The notes under the pieces are model-generated. The model was given only the letters and a program-made list of their open reading frames with translations, did not search any database and was not told where the DNA came from. A stretch of DNA of 64,000 nt, from positions 1,101,105 through 1,165,104 of the forward strand of contig VZTJ01000255.1 of NCBI GenBank assembly GCA_013397795.1, given 5' to 3'. The DNA is from Orthonyx spaldingii (lineage: Eukaryota > Chordata > Aves > Passeriformes > Orthonychidae). The position numbers were made by a program, and so were the translations under genes. Of this stretch, positions 59,761 to 64,000 are shown in pieces (positions within the stretch are counted from its first letter, which is position 1; each line of letters begins with the position of its first letter).

Positions 59761-60424
59761 AGGATGTCCTTCCTTTCTTATTGTTTTTCAATGTCTTGCA
59801 GAAAGACACCAACCAGGGAACTATGCAAAGTCAAGCTGACCAGCTGACTGGTGAGACCTTTGCATTCCATGAGGAAAAGTCTATTATGACTCAGGTACCT
59901 CCTTGATTAGGGAAAATGGAGCCACTTTCCCCTCTGGAGGCAGTATCTTCTGGCTCTGTCAGTGATACCCTGACTCCTTTGACAGTAAAGGCATCGGCAA
60001 GAGTTGGACTGGATGCTGGGTGAGCAACAGCAGCTGGATTCTCAGTCATACCTGGGATAACCACTGGCACAAAACCAAGCTCCTTTTGGTCCCTGCTCTT
60101 GGAAAACAGCTCCCTCACCTAACTCTCATTACAAGCCAAAACACTGCCCAGAGGTGGTCATCTCTGGCTGAGCAGGCAGGCAGAGGTTGGAAGCAGAAGG
60201 AGCTCAGAAGCTGTACAGCATTGTTTGAGTGGGCTTTGCACTGTACCCAGCCCAAAAGCAGGGTTGTAAGTCCTCTGTCTCTATCTCCTAGCAGTGATCT
60301 TGCAGGCAATAAAATTTCACTTTCTGAGAGAAGCCATGTAGGAAGCTGAGGATTGATGAGACACAGAGCTTGGCTGGCACTAAATTTCACAGCTAACCCT
60401 TTTAAGCAGTTTTTAAACAGAGTG
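59758..60424. other. no gene recognised
   Basis: Slightly GC-richer unique DNA with overlapping plus (60020-60349) and minus (60115-60390) frames of about 100 codons, neither recognised. Confidence 0.45.
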
Positions 60425-60590
60425 CAGTATGAGCCTAATATAGGTGTTCATTAACTAATAATAAATTGTAATGGAATGCCATTGACACCTATATGAGCAC
60501 TAATCGGATTGATGATCACAGCCATTATCAATGAATGCCAAACGGATTCGTGCTAACGACACACTGGCTCCACAGTACATATGTTATGCT
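60425..60590. promoter_or_regulatory. candidate enhancer with inverted T-box-like sites
   Basis: ATATAGGTGT (60438-60447) and its exact reverse complement ACACCTATAT (60485-60494) contain T-box half-sites (AGGTGT; TGACACCT). Around them lie homeodomain-type cores (CATTAACTAATAATAAATTG, CACTAATCGGATTGATGATC) and CpG-containing ACGGATTCGTGC. There is no repeat and no open frame. This is the best regulatory-element candidate in the window by motif grammar. Confidence 0.35.
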
Positions 60591-60660
60591 GAGAACCACT
60601 TACGCAGAAAATCCCAAGAAATAACAAGGAAATTCACCTCTCTCTTCCCTTGATTTACAG

Positions 60661-60894
60661 CTGCCATGCGTCTTTCTCCCATCTTCTGGGCTACCACCTG
60701 CCTCGCTTGGGAAGTGCTCTGATGCCCTGGAAATTGGTGCAAAGACTTCAGCTGACTTCCACTGCTTTGAACAGGAGGACAGTGAACAAAAGATACAAAG
60801 TAAAAAAATATTAAAGAACAACAGAAAAGAAAAAAAAAAGGCTTATTTCAATGGCCATTGTCCAGCCTGTGCATTAATAAAGGAAATGCTTTAA
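60661..60894 (+). other. candidate terminal exon, 77 open codons
   Basis: CTCTCTTCCCTTGATTTACAG (60640-60660) is a plausible acceptor. It is followed by 77 codons without a stop and TAA at 60892-60894. An AATAAA (about 60877) overlaps the end. The peptide starts LPCVFLPSSGLPP and becomes lysine-rich over an A-rich stretch. The minus strand is open too (60600-60821), so stop-poor composition is a rival explanation. No family recognised. Confidence 0.18.
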
Positions 60895-62214
60895 AATGCT
60901 GTTGTTTAAATCAATTATTTAATGAGAGAGAATACTCTTAGAGATGCAGAGGAATGCTTGGATTGACAACTGCTTGGAATTTCCTGACTTCTGAGTGTCA
61001 TGTATTTTAATATCTTTGTTCTTTAAGTTAGCTTTTCAAGTAATATTCTACTTAAAATTATGTTACAAGTCTATGGAAGCCGAATGTACCACCTCAGACA
61101 CAAAATTAACCTGTTCAGCTTTTCAAATTGTAAACTACAGAAAATATAATGTTAAATGATCTGAATATAAAACTAAGTTAATGACCTAAAACTTGTCGCT
61201 TCTTCTCTCTTTTTTTTTGTCTCTGCCTGGCTAGTTGATAGGAGGACATATTTCCTTCACTAATGAACAGATTTATCATCTTATTTTTACTATGACTTTT
61301 AGTACTACACATATTGCTGGAACATACAGAAGGCCTGGTCACAGATTAGAGCTGTACTGCCAAGGCACTGTAGAAACAGAAGAGTTATGCCCTCTGTCCC
61401 AAAGAATATTTTTTGACAGCTTCCAACAAGTTTATTTAAATCAATGAGAGCAGTCATCCAAGCAACTTTTGCTGCTTTTGAAAATTTCAAACAGAATTTG
61501 CTAACACCCATTCTAAGTGAGCTTTTTTGTAAAATGAATATCATTATAATCCATAAATGACTGAGGGTAGGATCAAGTTCACTCAGGTTAGGCACTTGAA
61601 TCTAATTTTAAAGCACCCAGTATATCAATCCTCATTAGTAAGAGTGTGCCTAAATTCCCCTACACAGTCAGTGGGGAGAAGAAGATGGTTTTTTTCTTCT
61701 ACTTAAGTGAGCCAAGACCAAAAATAATAATTTTCCACAGAAAGGTGGGAGATAAGAAATCAATATCCTAGTTCCATGTGATAGCAGAGAATTTGATAGA
61801 TGCTAATGCACAGATAATCCCAATGCGTTAATTACTTCTGCACAGTAAGGAAAGGCTAAAAAGGAAACCCCAATGTTTCCTGTCAACCTGGCCTAGAAGT
61901 CAGAGGTAAGAACTCACACCTCACACTTTTGATCAGGTTAGTACTGGGCATATAGCTATGACATAGGTGTGATATAGATATATAAGAGGCAAGATCTTAA
62001 GCATGGAGTTAGAATCTTATTCTACTTTCCAGATATGATTATTTTTTCATAGATAGTTCACAGTAATTAGGATTGTACAATTAGAGTAGTTCACGATATA
62101 TAGCTTATCCTCCCCAGGTATTACTGTTAGAGGATACCATTTCCATCCCAGCTTATTAGAGGAAAAACATGAATGTAAAAAATGAAAGCCAACACCCAAA
62201 ACATCAGGACCAAA
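60895..62214. other. no gene recognised
   Basis: An acceptor-like tract (TTTTTTTTTGTCTCTGCCTG then GCTAG, 61210-61234) runs directly into a 70-codon open frame (61235-61447) that I do not recognise. Positions 61560-61680 may contain another old sauropsid repeat phrase (weak). Confidence 0.4.
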
Positions 62215-63085
62215 GATGATAAATCCATAAGATACATCCTTAGAGGAATTGAGCAGTACATTCTGGAAGAGACCTTGAGAGGTCACCCAGTCTATGCCAC
62301 TGCTCAAAGTATAGTTAACAAGACAGTCAATACCTTTTTTCTTTTTGTCTTGAACAGCTCCAAATGCAGAGATCCCACAACTTCTCCAGGCAGCCTGGAG
62401 AATGAACCTCACTGCTCAATCATCGTCATGACAAGAGAAATTCCATATATGCACACAAATCCTCCTTCACTTAAAGTCTCCCTTCCAGCATGCCAGTCCC
62501 CAGCATATGGAGCTGCAGGCAGTGTTACCATCCCAGACGTGTCCTTATTGAATTCAAGACCCAATTCAAAGGTACCCTTCCCCTGTGCAGACCAGCTTGT
62601 ACCCCAGTTTTCTTCTGCCTGCAGTCTGTGTCATTCTGTCTCCAGGTCATTGACAAAGACCTGAAACTGGACTAGTCCTGGGACAGACCCCTAAGGAACT
62701 CCACATGTGCGTCGGTGTCCTGTCAGTACAGATTGCTTTTCATGCACCTTACGGTTTATTCATCAAGACCAGAATGTCCCAGTTTGGATACAAGGATGCA
62801 GAGGAATACTGTGGTGAAAGCTTTGGTAAAGTGAAGACAGATTGCACCCACCACTGCCATCCACAGTCCTAGAAATTTCATTTTGGAAGGCAACCAGGGA
62901 GGCCAGAAGAATTTCATCCTTGGTAAATCCATTTAGACTTTTCTCAGTCACCACCTTCTCATTCTTGGGCCTAGAAAAATCTTCAAAGAGAACTTGATCT
63001 ATCATTTTCCCAGGGATCAAAATGAAACTGGTTGGTTGGTGGTTAAACCTCAGAAAAACCAAAAGTCTTCCACTCTCCTCAGGAT
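62215..63085 (-). mobile_element. CR1 LINE, diverged antisense copy
   Basis: The 3' end lies at low coordinates. Reading the plus strand: TTCTGGAAGAGACCTTGAGA with GGTCACCCAGTC (62260-62292), CTCCAAATGCAGAGATCCCA with CAACTTCTCCAGGCAGCCTG (62359-62398), then the antisense of the RT region. On the minus strand a frame (62763-63176) shows RT-finger residues (PGKMIDQVLFEDF, LNGFTKDEILLASLVAF) and a palm block in which KAFD-like residues have become QSFH. The copy is much more diverged than the one at 37.4 kb, with internal deletions. Its 5' limit is approximate. Confidence 0.8.
62763..63070 (-). pseudogene. CR1 ORF2 RT-finger/palm remnant
   Basis: This part of the minus-strand frame aligns by eye with the CR1 reverse-transcriptase fingers. 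The PGK(I/M) motif comes first, then GFTKG...CLTNLVAFYD (here GFTKDEILLASLVAFQNE). The catalytic block-A aspartates are lost, so it is non-functional. It is broken beyond position 62763. Confidence 0.7.
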
Positions 63086-63169
63086 TAAAAAAAAAATTAA
63101 AATCAACAGAAATCAAGAAAATGCAGCAGTAGACAAGCTGCAGTCTTAAAAACAGCGTGAAAGGACCCT

Positions 63170-63194
63170 GTTTCATAGCTTTAGGCTATGAAAC
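63170..63194. repeat. perfect hairpin, 10-bp arms and 5-nt loop
   Basis: GTTTCATAGC (63170-63179) and GCTATGAAAC (63185-63194) are exact reverse complements separated by TTTAG, about 85 bp beyond the end of the antisense CR1. Confidence 0.75.
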
Positions 63195-64000
63195 CAACTC
63201 CTCTCATCCAGGAAAGTTACATTTAAAAAAACCATATTTGTTTATACTGCAGCTTATTCAACGTGCGTATGCAAAACACACATCTTCCTGCACAAAACAT
63301 TCCATTTGAATACTATGGACTTGATTGTCATATATGGTCAAGAGGTTTTCTCTTACACACTGACACTAACAAAGGGCCTTAAAAGGGATAACAATTTTAG
63401 TGTCATGGGAGGCCTTTTTTTTACTTTCACAGGGTCTTCTCGGAAAGTCTTAACATAATATGATGAGGTTAAGTTTGGTTTTATTTCAATATGTTCACAG
63501 TTTCTGTGAACATTTCTATCACATTACGGTGTGAGCTCACAGCATTAGGATTCTGCCTCATGATTTGATGTTCAACAATAGTTTTGTTTACTAGTTCTAT
63601 TGTCACAATGGAAAATACAGTAGTGACATTAGCCTTAGAAAATTAGGCTTCATTTATCTTAACAAGTGCACCTTAGAGTATAAGAAGCACAGAAAACACA
63701 AAGCATTAAATATTCTACTGAGATAATATATGTCATAAATTTTATAGAATTATTTAATAACATTTGTTGTTCTTGATGGCACCTTTGTAGAATACTGCTG
63801 CCTTCAGAGAAATCTTTAAAACAAGAAAACAACCAGTATATTTTAATTATGTATATTCTTTATCAAATAATAGCATGCATCTACATATTCTTTTAAAAAG
63901 CAATGTCTAAGTGCCACAGTTTTGTATGTCTAATCCTATCTCCCTGCATAAACAGCATCCTGAATTTTTTTGATGGCATGGTTAAGTTGATGAGCTTGGC
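63195..64000. other. AT-rich sequence, no gene recognised
   Basis: Strongly AT-rich unique DNA to the window end. No frame longer than 60 codons, no repeat family and no RNA gene recognised. Confidence 0.5.

Noticed and set aside
62182..62664. 160-codon plus-strand frame, the longest in the window
   Set aside because: It runs antisense through a CR1 copy, and its sequence is the complement of the CR1 3' region and ORF2.
1..64000. CRISPR array, prophage, operon or bacterial defence system
   Set aside because: No regularly spaced repeats, no dense coding and no bacterial gene signals. CR1, ERV and MIR sequences show vertebrate DNA.

Overview
This window looks like vertebrate, specifically bird, non-coding nuclear DNA. 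The basis is: three CR1 non-LTR retrotransposon fragments with recognisable reverse-transcriptase (RT) motifs, two avian-type endogenous retrovirus (ERV) LTRs, MIR-type SINE relics, scattered simple repeats, and AT-rich sequence without bacterial-style gene packing. A songbird or other neoavian source is my best guess, resting on remembered LTR families and not on a search. I find no rRNA, tRNA, CRISPR array, operon, or protein-coding gene that I recognise. Nearly all long reading frames are short chance ORFs or lie inside transposon relics.

Layout. 1-31 kb: mostly unique AT-rich DNA with MIR-like relics near 3.0 and 3.45 kb, a G/T-rich low-complexity tract at 4.35 kb, a CTCF-core match at 6.84 kb, a palindromic ancient repeat at 7.9 kb, a compound CATA/TA/CA microsatellite at 10.9 kb, a diverged duplication at 13.3-13.7 kb, a CR1 3' end at 24.6 kb and a splice-bounded open stretch at 27.7-28.0 kb. 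31-40 kb is the transposon-rich part: a solo LTR (31.0-31.6 kb), a MIR relic (32.4 kb), a second LTR still followed by a tRNA-Lys-type primer-binding site (35.2-36.2 kb), and a long CR1 copy with a 5' truncation and an internal deletion (37.4-39.45 kb). 40-64 kb: unique sequence with several small splice-site-bounded reading frames, a clear MIR (45.1 kb), a (CT)n tract (47.5 kb), an exact 55-bp tandem duplication (52.3 kb), several blocks that look like conserved regulatory elements (55.6, 57.5 and 60.4 kb), a probable ancient repeat (58.3-59.2 kb), two perfect hairpins (59.55 and 63.17 kb) and a diverged antisense CR1 copy (62.2-63.1 kb).

Interpretation. The most economical reading is an intergenic region or a very large intron, possibly near a developmentally regulated gene, given the homeodomain- and T-box-like motifs in the candidate enhancers. 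I saw no convincing new biological system. The items most worth checking are the candidate enhancers, the duplicated 3' splice-like segment, the hairpins, the LTR that kept its primer-binding site, and a few exon-like reading frames. All claims of conservation, binding or splicing are inferences from sequence alone.
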